Positions 36,501 through 44,008 are shown, numbered from the stretch's first letter. The stretch is 64,000 nucleotides of DNA from Devosia faecipullorum (GCF_015158295.1 NZ_JACDXV010000005.1:124001-188000), one strand, 5' to 3'. Translations and numbers: made by a program. Notes: generated by a model not told the origin, from the letters alone.

Positions 36501-37417
36501 TTGGATTTCGCGTCGAGATCGGCGACGCCGAGGCCGAAGGCCGTGAGATTGAAGATCGCCGAGGGCGGGAAGGCGGCCAGCGCGTTCTGGACGAAACGGA
36601 TGCAGGCAGCTTCCTTGAGCGAGGAGACGAGCAGCGGCACCGGGGCGAGACCGCGCGCTTCGAGCGCCGCGATCAGGGCTTCGAGCGTGGCAGTGCCGGC
36701 GCCTTCAAGGGCGGCGCGGTAGAAGAGGATGGGGATATGGGGCGACAACGGAGCGGGAGGCCCGGCATGCAGAGCGCGCAGACCGGCTTCGTCGGTCATA
36801 CCGAGGACGGGGTGCCAAAGACCGAAGCGGGGGAAGGGCTGGGGCTCCAGAGCCGATAATGCCGGATTCTGCTCCGTCGCCTGCACCCCCAAACCATCCC
36901 CTTCCCTCATGGGGGAGGGGTTTTGTGTCGGCGGGCTTTCTGCCAGTCGGGCGAAGGCCGTGAGCAGGGTATCGGCATTGTCGGGGCCACCGGCAACGAA
37001 AAGACGGTGGAGGACGAGCCAATCGTCTGGATGAATGGTGGAGCGTGCTTGAAGAATGGGGTCGGGATTGGCGTCGCCCGGCAACAGCACGAGCGGAATG
37101 CGCTTATTGGTGCAGAGCGCGGTCAGTTCATCGACGCCATATTGGAAATAGGCCATGCCGCCGATGAGGCGGAGCACGACGAGACGCGCATGGGCGACGG
37201 TCTTTTCCAGCCACATGTCCACCGAGAGATTGTTGGCGAGGCGCATGACATTGGCGAGGCGCAGCCCGCCCTCCCCTGCCCTGTCGGCGGCGCCGGCCAG
37301 CATGGCCAATTCGCTATCGGCGGAGGAGGCGAAGATATGGGCGCCGGGCGACTGGGCCAGATCGATAGCCTCGCCTTCCTGCTGGATGGAACCGGCCTGG
37401 GCGGAGAGCAGGTGCAT
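33497..37417 (-). CDS. cobN: Cobaltochelatase subunit CobN (carrying two palindromic-element insertions)
   Basis: About 1306-aa large subunit of the aerobic ATP-dependent cobaltochelatase (with CobS and CobT, not in this window), inserting Co2+ into hydrogenobyrinate diamide. MHLLSAQAGSIQQEGEAID at ATG 37417, preceded by GGGAGG, is the normal N-terminus. HEWGAHAMVHNGKHGTLEWL, DLKSRILDFTRDSRLDQDIG and YGAGLGHLIDNGRW are chelatase blocks. Residues ~161-178 (PPTQNPSPMREGDGLGV) and ~454-476 (PAGPKPLPLEGRGWGGGS) are translated copies of an intergenic palindromic element, at 36886-36935 and 35993-36045, read in two different frames. Otherwise the frame is intact, so the protein is probably functional. 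The stop overlaps cobO. Confidence 0.94.
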   Translation of the reverse strand: MHLLSAQAGSIQQEGEAIDLAQSPGAHIFASSADSELAMLAGAADRAGEGGLRLANVMRLANNLSVDMWLEKTVAHARLVVLRLIGGMAYFQYGVDELTALCTNKRIPLVLLPGDANPDPILQARSTIHPDDWLVLHRLFVAGGPDNADTLLTAFARLAESPPTQNPSPMREGDGLGVQATEQNPALSALEPQPFPRFGLWHPVLGMTDEAGLRALHAGPPAPLSPHIPILFYRAALEGAGTATLEALIAALEARGLAPVPLLVSSLKEAACIRFVQNALAAFPPSAIFNLTAFGLGVADLDAKSNPFAGTDAPVIQLVQSGRSRSQWLADPQGLSSKDMAMYLVMPEVDGRIGGLLVGHKADAVWHERTQCPLSAYEPDQGGISRAVDLAANWARLRHTPSADRKIALILANYPIRDGRLANGVGYDAPESTARMLMALDQAGYTLSDIAPAAPFPSPAGPKPLPLEGRGWGGGSAPATYPKSSTDLIALLQSGPTNANPQRGNSAAILPLARYAELLAALPEEIREAITTRWGDPARDPFVRDGAFHLPAHRFGNVVLLLQPARGYHLDETASYHDPALVPPHAYAAAYLWLRHEWGAHAMVHNGKHGTLEWLPGKSAALDDDCYPDALWGQLPHLYPFIVNDPGEGTQAKRRTGAVIIDHLVPPLTRAETYGPLKDLEALLDEYYAASGMDRRRLADLKSRILDFTRDSRLDQDIGLPGDETEALIKIDNFLCDLKEAQIRDGLHIFGSSPLGGMERDLAIALARVPRGDEAGDNSLIRALADDLKLGLDPLTADLGLPWHGPEVGGGEGAAEGNSLLANGRPEVKIRRIGDVVSALEAMAADIIDKKMPVPADWIATHAVLQTVETHIRPRLAASGPAEMAAFLDALDGKFIAPGPSGAPSRGRLDVLPTGRNFYSVDARAVPTPSAWELGRKSAENLVLRHLQDHGHYLRSVALSVWGTANMRTGGDDLAQAMALIGAKPVWDPGSLRVSGYEIVPLARLDRPRVDVTLRISGFFRDAFPAQIALFDRAIRAIGALDEPEADNPIAARMRADALGLMAKGQSEADAALQAGARIFGSKPGAYGAGLGHLIDNGRWSDKADLANQAIAWGQYAYGAKVQGVPMQERFRARLGDIDAVIHNQDNREHDLLDSDNYYQFEGGLSVAAEMVSGRRPAAYHNDHSRPENPKIRTLEQEISHVMRSRVVNPKWLAGMMRHSYRGAFEIIATLDFMFAFAATTGAVKSHHFDLAFEAFVQDDTVREFIKHSNRFGYDELIAKFLEAQQRGLWSPRSNSAFAFLEHTHD
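35993..36045 (-). repeat. GC-hairpin element inside cobN (copy B)
   Basis: Plus-strand CCCCCACCCC, AACCCCTTCCCTCAAGGG, GGAGGGGCTTTGGGCCGGC. Aligns along about 50 bases with the copy at 36886-36935. In cobN it is read as GPKPLPLEGRGWGGGS (about residues 458-474), a Pro/Gly/Arg-rich run with no expected secondary structure. Confidence 0.8.
36886..36935 (-). repeat. GC-hairpin element inside cobN (copy A)
   Basis: Plus-strand CACCCCCAAACCATCC, CCTTCCCTCATGGGGGAGG, GGTTTTGTGTCGGC. Same family as copy B but read one base shifted, giving PPTQNPSPMREGDGLGV. In copy B's frame it would read KPLPHEGRGWFGG, so the element is open in at least two frames. Confidence 0.8.
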
Positions 37418-37497
37418 CACGGCCTCCCGCGTGATGCAAGGGCGGCGGCAATAAGCTCGCAATTGACGCGGGTTATCACTTCAGGCCTTTGGGTCAT
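37417..37497 (-). other. Possible 26-codon leader frame coupled to cobN
   Basis: ATG at 37497-37495 opens a short frame, MTQRPEVITRVNCELIAAAL then ASRGRP, whose TGA (37419-37417) overlaps the cobN ATG as TGATG. Such overlap would couple cobN translation to the leader. The ribosome site before it (GAGAG) is weak, and no relative is known to me. It may be chance. Confidence 0.25.
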
Positions 37498-37864
37498 GCT
37501 CTCACTATCGGCGCTTTGCTCGCTGGAGTGCAACGAGCGATGATCACAATGGGCGCGATGGCCCGGATATCAAGGCTCCTTCGCCTCACAACCCCGGAGA
37601 GAAGCCCAGACTGGGGCCAGGCAATCCGGTTCGCCGGTCTATCCCATGGACCGCCCGGACAGGCCGGGCGGTGACGAAGGGGAGAGGGGCCGGTAGGACG
37701 GGCGGGATTGGAAGGACCAGCAGGACCGGAAGGCCTCTGGGCGCCCCCGCCTCGCCGCCATTCACCCCGCCGCCCCGCACCGCCAACCCGCCTCGCCGCC
37801 ACCCACCACCCCGCCCCGGGGGACGGAGCGCGGCGGGCATGGGTGGCAAGCGGCGATCGGGATA
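37498..37864. other. Gap between cobW and cobN without a recognisable gene
   Basis: With the leader frame above, this forms a 447-bp break in the cbtB-cbtA-cobW-cobN-cobO series. The part next to cobW (37690-37840) is extremely GC-rich with CCGCC/CCACC runs. It contains the REP-like copy 4. I see no B12-box-like sequence, so cobN either reads through from the riboswitch promoter or has its own promoter here. A degraded small gene cannot be excluded. Confidence 0.5.
37650..37676. repeat. REP-like palindrome, copy 4 (compensated arms)
   Basis: ACCGCCCGG (37650-37658), loop ACAGG, CCGGGCGGT (37664-37672), GACG. Compared with the other copies, TT to CC in the left arm is matched by AA to GG in the right arm, so pairing is kept. 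It lies between cobW and cobN. Confidence 0.7.
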
Positions 37865-38910
<1,046 letters not shown>

Positions 38911-38914
<4 letters not shown>

Positions 38915-39648
38915 GCTTTGACTCCATGGGCAATAGTGGCCGGACGGGCGGCCAGATAATCGTTGATCCGGCCGAAGGCGAGGCCGAGCACGACCCAGAA
39001 CAGCGCCGAATTATAGAGCACGGCGGCAACGAATTCGGCGGTGAGGCGCGGCGGCACGTCGCTGGGATCAGTGGGAGCAATGGGGGCGGCGATGAGCTGG
39101 GGCAGCAGGACCAGCGCCAACGCCACGGCCAGCGCCCAGGGCGCACGGACCTTGGCGACGAGGAGGAAGGCAGCGCCGGTCGAGAGCGCGGCGCCGAACC
39201 ACCAGACCTGGCGGGCCAGTGTATCGGCGACCGGCATGCCGGGCATGCCCGGCGGCAGGCCGAGCGCGGGGGCGAGCGAGAAGGCGGCAAAGCCGGCGAC
39301 GCCCCAATAAAGCCCATTGGCAAAGGTGATGGGCAGGTTGAACAGCACCGAGACCGCGCCGATGATCAGCGCATAGCCGGCGGCCATCAGCAGATTGGCG
39401 GCGATGGTGTAAAGGGTGCGCTCGACGCCATCCTGGGGGGCCCATTCGTCGTCGTCATGGGCATGGGCTTCATTGGCGGCGACGCTGTCGTCAGCGGCTT
39501 CGCCATGTTCGTGAGCCTCGGCGTCGCCGCCCTCATAGGCTTCGGCGGCAAAGATCAGCGGGGTGACGCGCCAGGCCTGGAAGGCCGATGTGGCCAGGCC
39601 AGCACAAAGGGCTGCGACCAGCGCAGCAAAAAACAGATTGCGGAACAT
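38911..39648 (-). CDS. cbtA: Cobalt transporter subunit CbtA
   Basis: 245-aa CbtA, predicted integral-membrane cobalt importer known from B12-riboswitch regulons. MFRNLFFAALVAALCAGLA is TM1, followed by a His/Asp/Glu-rich extracytoplasmic loop (AEAHEHGEAADD ... EAHAHDDDEW) and further helices including LPPGMPGMPVADTLARQVWW, a conserved CbtA block. It follows cbtB by 34 bp and overlaps cobW by 4 bp. The loop is likely a metal trap. Confidence 0.9.
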
Positions 39649-39682
39649 TTTTCTCTCGTCCTAGTGACCGAACGGGCCTGCC

Positions 39683-39865
39683 TTAATGGCAGGGGAACCC
39701 CATGGCGTGGCGCGTGTCATGGGCGCCGTTATGCAGGCGGTAATCGCCGGCAAAGCCGGTGCCGACCAGCAAGGTCAGGCCCAGGAACAGGGCCAGCATG
39801 CCGGCAATGAGCCGCTGGGACAGAGAAAGAGACTTGAGGCCGGTGGAAACGGCTGCGTTATTCAT
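39683..39865 (-). CDS. cbtB: Cobalt transporter subunit CbtB
   Basis: 60-aa CbtB. A single membrane helix (LIAGMLALFLGLTLLVGTGF) is followed by the conserved histidine motif HNGAHDTRHAMGFPCH at the C-terminus, which defines the family. ATG 39865 has GGAGG 7 nt upstream (minus strand), with that site in the loop of a small hairpin (39869-39881). First gene downstream of the cobalamin riboswitch; partner of CbtA. Confidence 0.92.
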   Translation of the reverse strand: MNNAAVSTGLKSLSLSQRLIAGMLALFLGLTLLVGTGFAGDYRLHNGAHDTRHAMGFPCH

Positions 39866-39868
39866 GTG

Positions 39869-39936
39869 GCACCCTCCGTGCACGGAATAGATGGGCGTCG
39901 AGCCCGGTTGATCCTGGCCGTCGTCACGACGGCCAG
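39869..39936 (-). promoter_or_regulatory. Riboswitch expression platform of cbtB
   Basis: Reading the minus strand, CTGGCCGTCG-TGA-CGACGGCCAG (39936-39914) is a perfect 10-bp stem directly after the aptamer, with no T-run behind it. Further on, GCAC-GGAGG-GTGC (39881-39869) holds the cbtB ribosome site in its loop. This looks like translational rather than terminator-based control; the switching partners are inferred. Confidence 0.5.
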
Positions 39937-40165
39937 AGTGCCGGCAGGTCTCCTGGCTTCGCGGTGAATGCAGCGCCCTCGCCTTCCCGATCGTTTGGGC
40001 ATCGTCTTGGCCGAAAACCGCATGGCGCTTTTCGGGTCGATGCCTGTCGACCAGTGGCGTATCGAGAGCGCCCACCGCTTACAGTTGCGGGGGCAGCCAC
40101 GGTTTTGGCCCCTGATGGGTAATCCGCACCGTGTTCCCTTTTGATTCCCTTGCCGCAGCGGGCGC
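39937..40165 (-). ncRNA. Cobalamin (AdoCbl) riboswitch aptamer
   Basis: The minus strand carries the ordered cobalamin riboswitch elements: AAAAGGGAACACGGTGCGG at the 5' side, GGCTGCCCCCGCAACTG with TAAGCGG, CGCCACTGG, CGGGAAGGCGA, and the B12 box AGCCAGGAGACCTGCC (39958-39943). It precedes cbtB-cbtA-cobW and, more distantly, cobN-cobO. When adenosylcobalamin is abundant it should shut down cobalt import and the chaperone. No second aptamer is visible ahead of cobP, cobA or cobK. Confidence 0.95.
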
Positions 40166-40185
40166 GGGAAACCGTCACGAACCAA

Positions 40186-40215
40186 GCTTTACGCCGTCGC
40201 GACGGTTGGGGTCAA
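40186..40215 (-). promoter_or_regulatory. Putative promoter of the riboswitch transcript with spacer palindrome
   Basis: On the minus strand TTGACC (40215-40210), 18 bp, then TAAAGC (40191-40186), just upstream of the aptamer. The spacer contains a perfect 12-bp palindrome CCGTCGCGACGG (40194-40205), a possible second control site. The -35 overlaps the end of the upstream hypothetical gene. Confidence 0.4.
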
Positions 40216-40865
40216 TGCTCCTCTTGGGCCAAGGCCTCAGGCCATTCATAACCGACATTGACGCTGGTGACGCGGGTATCGATTTGTTCGAGCAGCGGCA
40301 GGTCGGACCTGAGCTCGACATCGCCGGAGACCGGGCCGACATCGATATCGGCATCCAAATCGTCGCTGGGCAGGAAACGCAGCGAGAGATAGCAGGCCGG
40401 CTCGGGATCGGGCCGCGCCAGCGCGCCGTCCTCGAAATAGGCATAGCCGCCATAATCCCACCAGAAGCCGCCCAGCGGAAAGCTCTGGCCGTTGAGCGCT
40501 TCCACTTCGCCAATGCTCATGCCGATGCGCACGCCGCCCGGCCCGATCTGGTTCTCGGACAGCTCGATCGAGGCGGGATAGGCGAGGTTGTCCTCGTCGA
40601 ACCAGATGATGTTCATGGAGCGGGCGGGATCGTCCGGATAAAGGATCGTGGCCGGCAATTCCATGCCTTCGGCGCCGTAGATGGTGCCGGTTTCGACATT
40701 GGCGTCGCCCAGGGCCTCGCGCAGGCGCGCATGGCTGGTATCGGGCGCGAAAAGGTCGGAACAGGCAAACACCTCCCCAATGTCGGTGGCTTGGGTTTGC
40801 TCGGCAATGGCGGGTGCGGCGAGCAACAGTGTGCTCACGGCGATCATGGACAGGCGAACAGGCAT
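40212..40865 (-). CDS. Periplasmic protein of unknown function
   Basis: 217-aa exported protein. Signal peptide MPVRLSMIAVSTLLLAAPAIA-E; the mature protein contains EVFACSDLFAPDTSHARL, MNIIWFDEDNLAYPASIEL and GGVRIGMSIGEVEALNGQSF, giving a mostly beta, acidic protein with two cysteines. I recognise no named domain. ATG 40865 is chosen for the signal peptide, although the frame stays open upstream. Transcribed towards the cobalt cluster but separated from it by the riboswitch and its promoter, so probably an independent gene. Confidence 0.65.
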   Translation of the reverse strand: MPVRLSMIAVSTLLLAAPAIAEQTQATDIGEVFACSDLFAPDTSHARLREALGDANVETGTIYGAEGMELPATILYPDDPARSMNIIWFDEDNLAYPASIELSENQIGPGGVRIGMSIGEVEALNGQSFPLGGFWWDYGGYAYFEDGALARPDPEPACYLSLRFLPSDDLDADIDVGPVSGDVELRSDLPLLEQIDTRVTSVNVGYEWPEALAQEEH

Positions 40866-40958
40866 CAGTTTCTCCCCAAGCGATGCATTGCGACCATTCA
40901 GCGTCGTCCCCGACCTTGCGACTCGGGTTATGAACCCAAGCTGAAGGAGCATGCCATT

Positions 40959-41213
40959 ATGAAGCCTATCAAATTCGACCGCGACGCCACCAAGGCCATC
41001 GTCGGCGAAATCCAGGATTACTTCCGCAACGAACTGGACCAGTCAATCGGCGCCATCCCCGCCGAATTGCTGATGCAATTTTTCGCCGACAAGATGGGCG
41101 CCTATTTCTACAATCAGGGCCTGCATGACGCGCAGGCTTTGGTGCGCAAGCAGGTCGACAACCTTTCCGACGACATCTTTGCGCTCGAGCAGGTCACCAG
41201 ACAGGTCCGCTGA
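40959..41213 (+). CDS. DUF2164 family small protein
   Basis: 84-aa cytoplasmic protein matching the DUF2164 family: MKPIKFDRDATKAIVGEIQ then DYFRNELDQSIGAIPAE, with YNQGLHDAQALVRKQ near the end. ATG 40959 has GAAGGAG about 9 nt upstream. Function unknown; largely alpha-helical. Divergent from the periplasmic protein, with 93 bp between starts. Confidence 0.78.
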   Translation: MKPIKFDRDATKAIVGEIQDYFRNELDQSIGAIPAELLMQFFADKMGAYFYNQGLHDAQALVRKQVDNLSDDIFALEQVTRQVR

Positions 41214-41325
41214 TCGTCGGTCTGTTTCACCTGCTAGCGGGGAGCGGCAATTTCCGGCTTCCCGCTGCGGCCGGCGATGATAGAAAGCAGCGACGGCGCG
41301 CTGCCGGATTGCTGTGGAGGAAGCC

Positions 41326-41682
41326 TTGGGCTTCAACGTCGCTACGCTCGCGCCCATCGGGCTGCTGATCGCCTCGAACCTGTTCATGACCTTTGCCTGG
41401 TATGGGCACCTCAAATTCCCCAGCGCCACGCTATGGGTGGTGGTGCTGGTCAGCTGGGGCATCGCGTTTTTCGAGTATTGGCTGGCGGTGCCCGCCAACC
41501 GGATCGGCTATGGCGTCTATTCGGGCGCGGAATTGAAGACCATCCAGGAGGTGATTTCCCTCTCGGTCTTCGTGCTGTTCGCGGTGTTCTATCTGGGCGA
41601 AAAGCTCACCTGGAACCACGGCATCGGCTTTGCGCTGATCGCACTGGGCGCGTTTTTTATCTTCAAGGGGCCGCTGAAATAA
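41326..41682 (+). CDS. DMT superfamily protein (DUF486 type)
   Basis: 118-aa four-helix membrane protein of the DUF486 branch of the drug/metabolite transporter superfamily: LIASNLFMTFAWYGHLKFP, VVLVSWGIAFFEYWLAVPAN, TIQEVISLSVFVLFAVFYLGE and GFALIALGAFFIFKG. The TTG at 41326 is chosen because GGAGG ends 5 nt upstream; a GTG at 41314 is also in frame. Function unknown; small members may dimerise to form a transporter. Confidence 0.8.
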   Translation: MGFNVATLAPIGLLIASNLFMTFAWYGHLKFPSATLWVVVLVSWGIAFFEYWLAVPANRIGYGVYSGAELKTIQEVISLSVFVLFAVFYLGEKLTWNHGIGFALIALGAFFIFKGPLK

Positions 41683-41810
41683 GCGCTGCCAAATGTGCGC
41701 CTTCAGGTTTTGATCGAACCACGATGGCCTCCCACCCATGATGACATCGCGGGCCGCTTCGCGCCCGAGAATAAACTCCGGCCGGGTTTCATCTCGACAT
41801 CTCAGGATAG

Positions 41811-41830
41811 ACCCCGGCCTTGGCCGGGGT
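41811..41830. repeat. GC-rich palindrome after znuA
   Basis: ACCCCGGCC-TT-GGCCGGGGT, perfect 9-bp arms, followed by GACA. Similar in plan to the REP-like copies but with different arms. It lies 42 bp downstream of the znuA stop codon and could terminate or stabilise that transcript. The rest of the 41683-41872 gap is featureless. Confidence 0.6.
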
Positions 41831-41872
41831 GACATTGCGTGTGGGGGCAATTCAGTGCGAATCTGAACCGGT

Positions 41873-42841
41873 CTAATCCCGGACCAGGCAATCCACCAGT
41901 CCATCGGCGAGGCCGCGCAGCAATTGCGGGTAAAGGTCGGGGCCTTCGGTGAGGGCGCTGCCTTCGGGATCGAGCACGCCCGAACTGGCTTTTGTGCCCT
42001 CGACAATGGTGCGGATGATGGCAGGCTCGAAATTGGGCTCGGCGAAAACGCAGGTGGCCCCAAGCTCGTCAACGCGGTCGCGCAATTGGTCGATGCGGGC
42101 GGCACCGGGCATGACATCGGGCGAGATGGTGACGGCACCGGCCAATTCAAGACCGAACCGGGCCTCGAAATATTGATAGGCATCGTGAAAGACGATGAAG
42201 GGTTTTCCCGCGACCGGGGCGAGCTTCACCTGCAATTCGGCGGTCAGTGCATCGAGGCGCTGGAGTTCAGCTTCAGCATTGGCCCGATAGGCATCGGCGT
42301 TGTCGGGATCGGCGGCGGCGAGGATATCGGCGATGTGGCTGACCATCAGCCCGGCATTTTCGGGGTCAAGCCAGAAATGCATGTCGCCATCGCCATGACT
42401 GTCATGATCATGGCCGTCGTGGTCATGGTCATGATCGTGGCCCTCATGGTCGTGGTCGGCCTCGTCATGGGCATGCGCCTCGAAGGCCCCGCCCTGGCGC
42501 AGCGGCAGGAGCACGATGCCCGGGGCTTTGGCCAGTTCCACCACTTCGGCCTTTAGTGCGAGACTGTCGAGCGCTTTGGCGAGGAACAATTCCAGGCCAT
42601 GGCCGGTCCAGAAGACGATATCGGCATTTTCCAGCGCCGCCGCATCGGATGGGCGCAGGGAATAGGTATGGGGCGAGGCCGCGCCGCGCACGATGAGCCT
42701 GGGCGTGCCCAGATCACCCATGACCGCCGAAACCAGCGAATGAATGGGCTTGGTGGAGGCCACCGCATCGGGCGCGGCCAAGGCCGTTCCGCTGAACAGA
42801 ATCGGCAACAGGGCGGCGAGGGAAAGGACGAATTTAGGCAT
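41873..42841 (-). CDS. znuA: Zinc ABC transporter substrate-binding protein ZnuA
   Basis: 322-aa periplasmic zinc-binding protein (cluster A-I). Signal peptide MPKFVLSLAALLPILFSGTALA; metal-site histidines in STKPIHSLVSAVM, GAASPHTYSLRPSDA and FIVFHDAYQYFEARFG; a His/Asp-rich loop at about residues 123-153 (HAHDEADHDHEGHDHDHDH and onward) marks a zinc rather than manganese binder. Divergent from znuC with two Zur-like boxes between, so repressed when zinc is sufficient. Confidence 0.94.
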   Translation of the reverse strand: MPKFVLSLAALLPILFSGTALAAPDAVASTKPIHSLVSAVMGDLGTPRLIVRGAASPHTYSLRPSDAAALENADIVFWTGHGLELFLAKALDSLALKAEVVELAKAPGIVLLPLRQGGAFEAHAHDEADHDHEGHDHDHDHDGHDHDSHGDGDMHFWLDPENAGLMVSHIADILAAADPDNADAYRANAEAELQRLDALTAELQVKLAPVAGKPFIVFHDAYQYFEARFGLELAGAVTISPDVMPGAARIDQLRDRVDELGATCVFAEPNFEPAIIRTIVEGTKASSGVLDPEGSALTEGPDLYPQLLRGLADGLVDCLVRD

Positions 42842-42880
42842 GTTCCGGTCTCGTGACGGAGGGAGGGCGATCGGCGATAT

Positions 42881-42918
42881 GTTATGTTATTACGCTTGCG
42901 AAAGTGTTATGCTATAAC
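42881..42918. promoter_or_regulatory. Two Zur-like operators between znuA and znuC
   Basis: GTTATGTTATTAC (42881-42893) and GTTATGCTATAAC (42906-42918) both fit the AT-rich GTTATAnnATAAC-type palindrome of alphaproteobacterial Zur sites; the second is nearly perfect. Their centres are 25 bp apart in the 208-bp divergent gap, so both znu arms can be controlled. The zur gene is third in the znuC operon. Confidence 0.75.
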
Positions 42919-42989
42919 GTATTGAAAGCCGTCAAGACGGGTTGTGCAAAGAGTATGCAGTTTGCCGGATCAAATTTTCCCCGGCCGCA

Positions 42990-43040
42990 GCACCCCGCCC
43001 CCGGCGCCCTCCCCTCATGGGGGAGCGGAGGAATGGAGCC
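42990..43040. repeat. GC-hairpin element ahead of znuC
   Basis: CACCCCGCCCCCGGCGC, CCTCCCCTCATGGGGGAG, then CGGAGG. Same CCCCTCATGGGGG core as cobN copy A. It ends 10 bp before the GTG start of znuC. The znuC frame is open through it, so an upstream ATG at 42942 would translate it (PRPRRPPLMGERRNGAE). Confidence 0.65.
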
Positions 43041-43049
43041 GAGACTTTC

Positions 43050-43853
43050 GTGCATAAGAGTTTGAAAGAAAATCTCATTACCCTCACCAATGCCGGAATG
43101 CGCCGGAACGGGCGCGTGCTGGTGGAGGGCGTGGACCTGACACTGGCGCGCGGCGAGATCGTGACGCTGATCGGGCCGAACGGCTCAGGAAAATCCACCA
43201 CGGCGAAAATGGCCACCGGCGTATTGAAGCCGAGCATGGGCAGCGTCTGGCGCAAGCCGGGGCTGCGGATCGGCTATGTACCGCAAAAGCTCAGCATCGA
43301 CTGGACGCTGCCGCTCAATGTCGAGCGGCTGATGCGGCTGACCGGCCATTATCCCGACAGCGAGATCGACGCGGCGCTGGAGGCGGTGGGCGCGGCGCGC
43401 CTGCGCAAGGCGGCGGTGCAGGAATTGTCCGGAGGGGAATTCCAGCGGGTATTGTTCGCCCGCGCCATGATCCGCAAGCCCGACCTCCTAGTATTGGACG
43501 AGCCGGTGCAGGGCGTCGATTTTTCCGGCGAGGTGGCGCTCTACCAATTGATCCGGCAAATCCGCGACGACAGCCGGGCCGGCATATTGATGATTTCGCA
43601 CGACCTGCATGTGGTGATGGCGGAGACCGATATTGTCATCTGCCTCAACGGGCATATCTGCTGCCGGGGCACGCCCAATGCGGTCAAGACCAGCCCCCAA
43701 TATCTGGCGCTGTTCGGCGAACGCGCCGCCTCGACGCTGGCGATCTATGAGCATCATCACGATCATGAACATCACGATGATGGCTGCGTGGTGGGACATG
43801 ATGGCGCGCATGATCATGGGCACGAGCACGATGGACATCAGCATGGGCATTGA
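43050..43853 (+). CDS. znuC: Zinc ABC transporter ATPase ZnuC
   Basis: 267-aa ATPase. Walker A LIGPNGSGKSTTAK, signature LSGGEFQRVLFAR, Walker B LLVLDEPVQGVD and ISHDLHVV are all present. The C-terminal ~40 residues are His/Asp-rich (YEHHHDHEHHDD ... HDHGHEHDGHQHGH), common in zinc ATPases. GTG 43050 is chosen because homology normally begins near LITLTNAGM; an in-frame ATG at 42942 would add 36 residues encoded partly by a palindromic element. Zur-regulated with znuB and zur. Confidence 0.92.
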   Translation: MHKSLKENLITLTNAGMRRNGRVLVEGVDLTLARGEIVTLIGPNGSGKSTTAKMATGVLKPSMGSVWRKPGLRIGYVPQKLSIDWTLPLNVERLMRLTGHYPDSEIDAALEAVGAARLRKAAVQELSGGEFQRVLFARAMIRKPDLLVLDEPVQGVDFSGEVALYQLIRQIRDDSRAGILMISHDLHVVMAETDIVICLNGHICCRGTPNAVKTSPQYLALFGERAASTLAIYEHHHDHEHHDDGCVVGHDGAHDHGHEHDGHQHGH

Positions 43854-43870
43854 GGTTTGGACCGGTGCCG

Positions 43871-43912
43871 GAACCCCCTCCCTGGCCCTCCTCTCAGAGG
43901 GGAGGGAAACGG
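43871..43912. repeat. GC-hairpin element between znuC and znuB, first of a pair
   Basis: AACCCCCTCCCTGGCC then CTCCTCTC-AGAGGGGAGGG. The stem CCTCTC/GAGGGG lies in the 155-bp gap between znuC and znuB; its partner is at 43951-43988. Confidence 0.6.
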
Positions 43913-43950
43913 GCGATGAATGGGGCACGATCGCGTTCCAGGCGCGGTGC

Positions 43951-43988
43951 CTGAGCCCCTCCCCATTGAGGAGGGGGGTGGGGGTATT
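43951..43988. repeat. GC-hairpin element between znuC and znuB, second of a pair
   Basis: CTGAGCCCCTCCCC-ATTGA-GGAGGGG followed by GGTGGGGGTATT. It ends 20 bp before znuB. The pair may tune znuB and zur relative to znuC. Confidence 0.6.
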
Positions 43989-44008
43989 GCTTCATCGAGG
44001 GATTATCC

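Noticed and set aside
42405..42485. CAT/ATG/GTC-rich low-complexity DNA looking like a microsatellite
   Set aside because: It encodes the His/Asp-rich metal loop of ZnuA on the minus strand.
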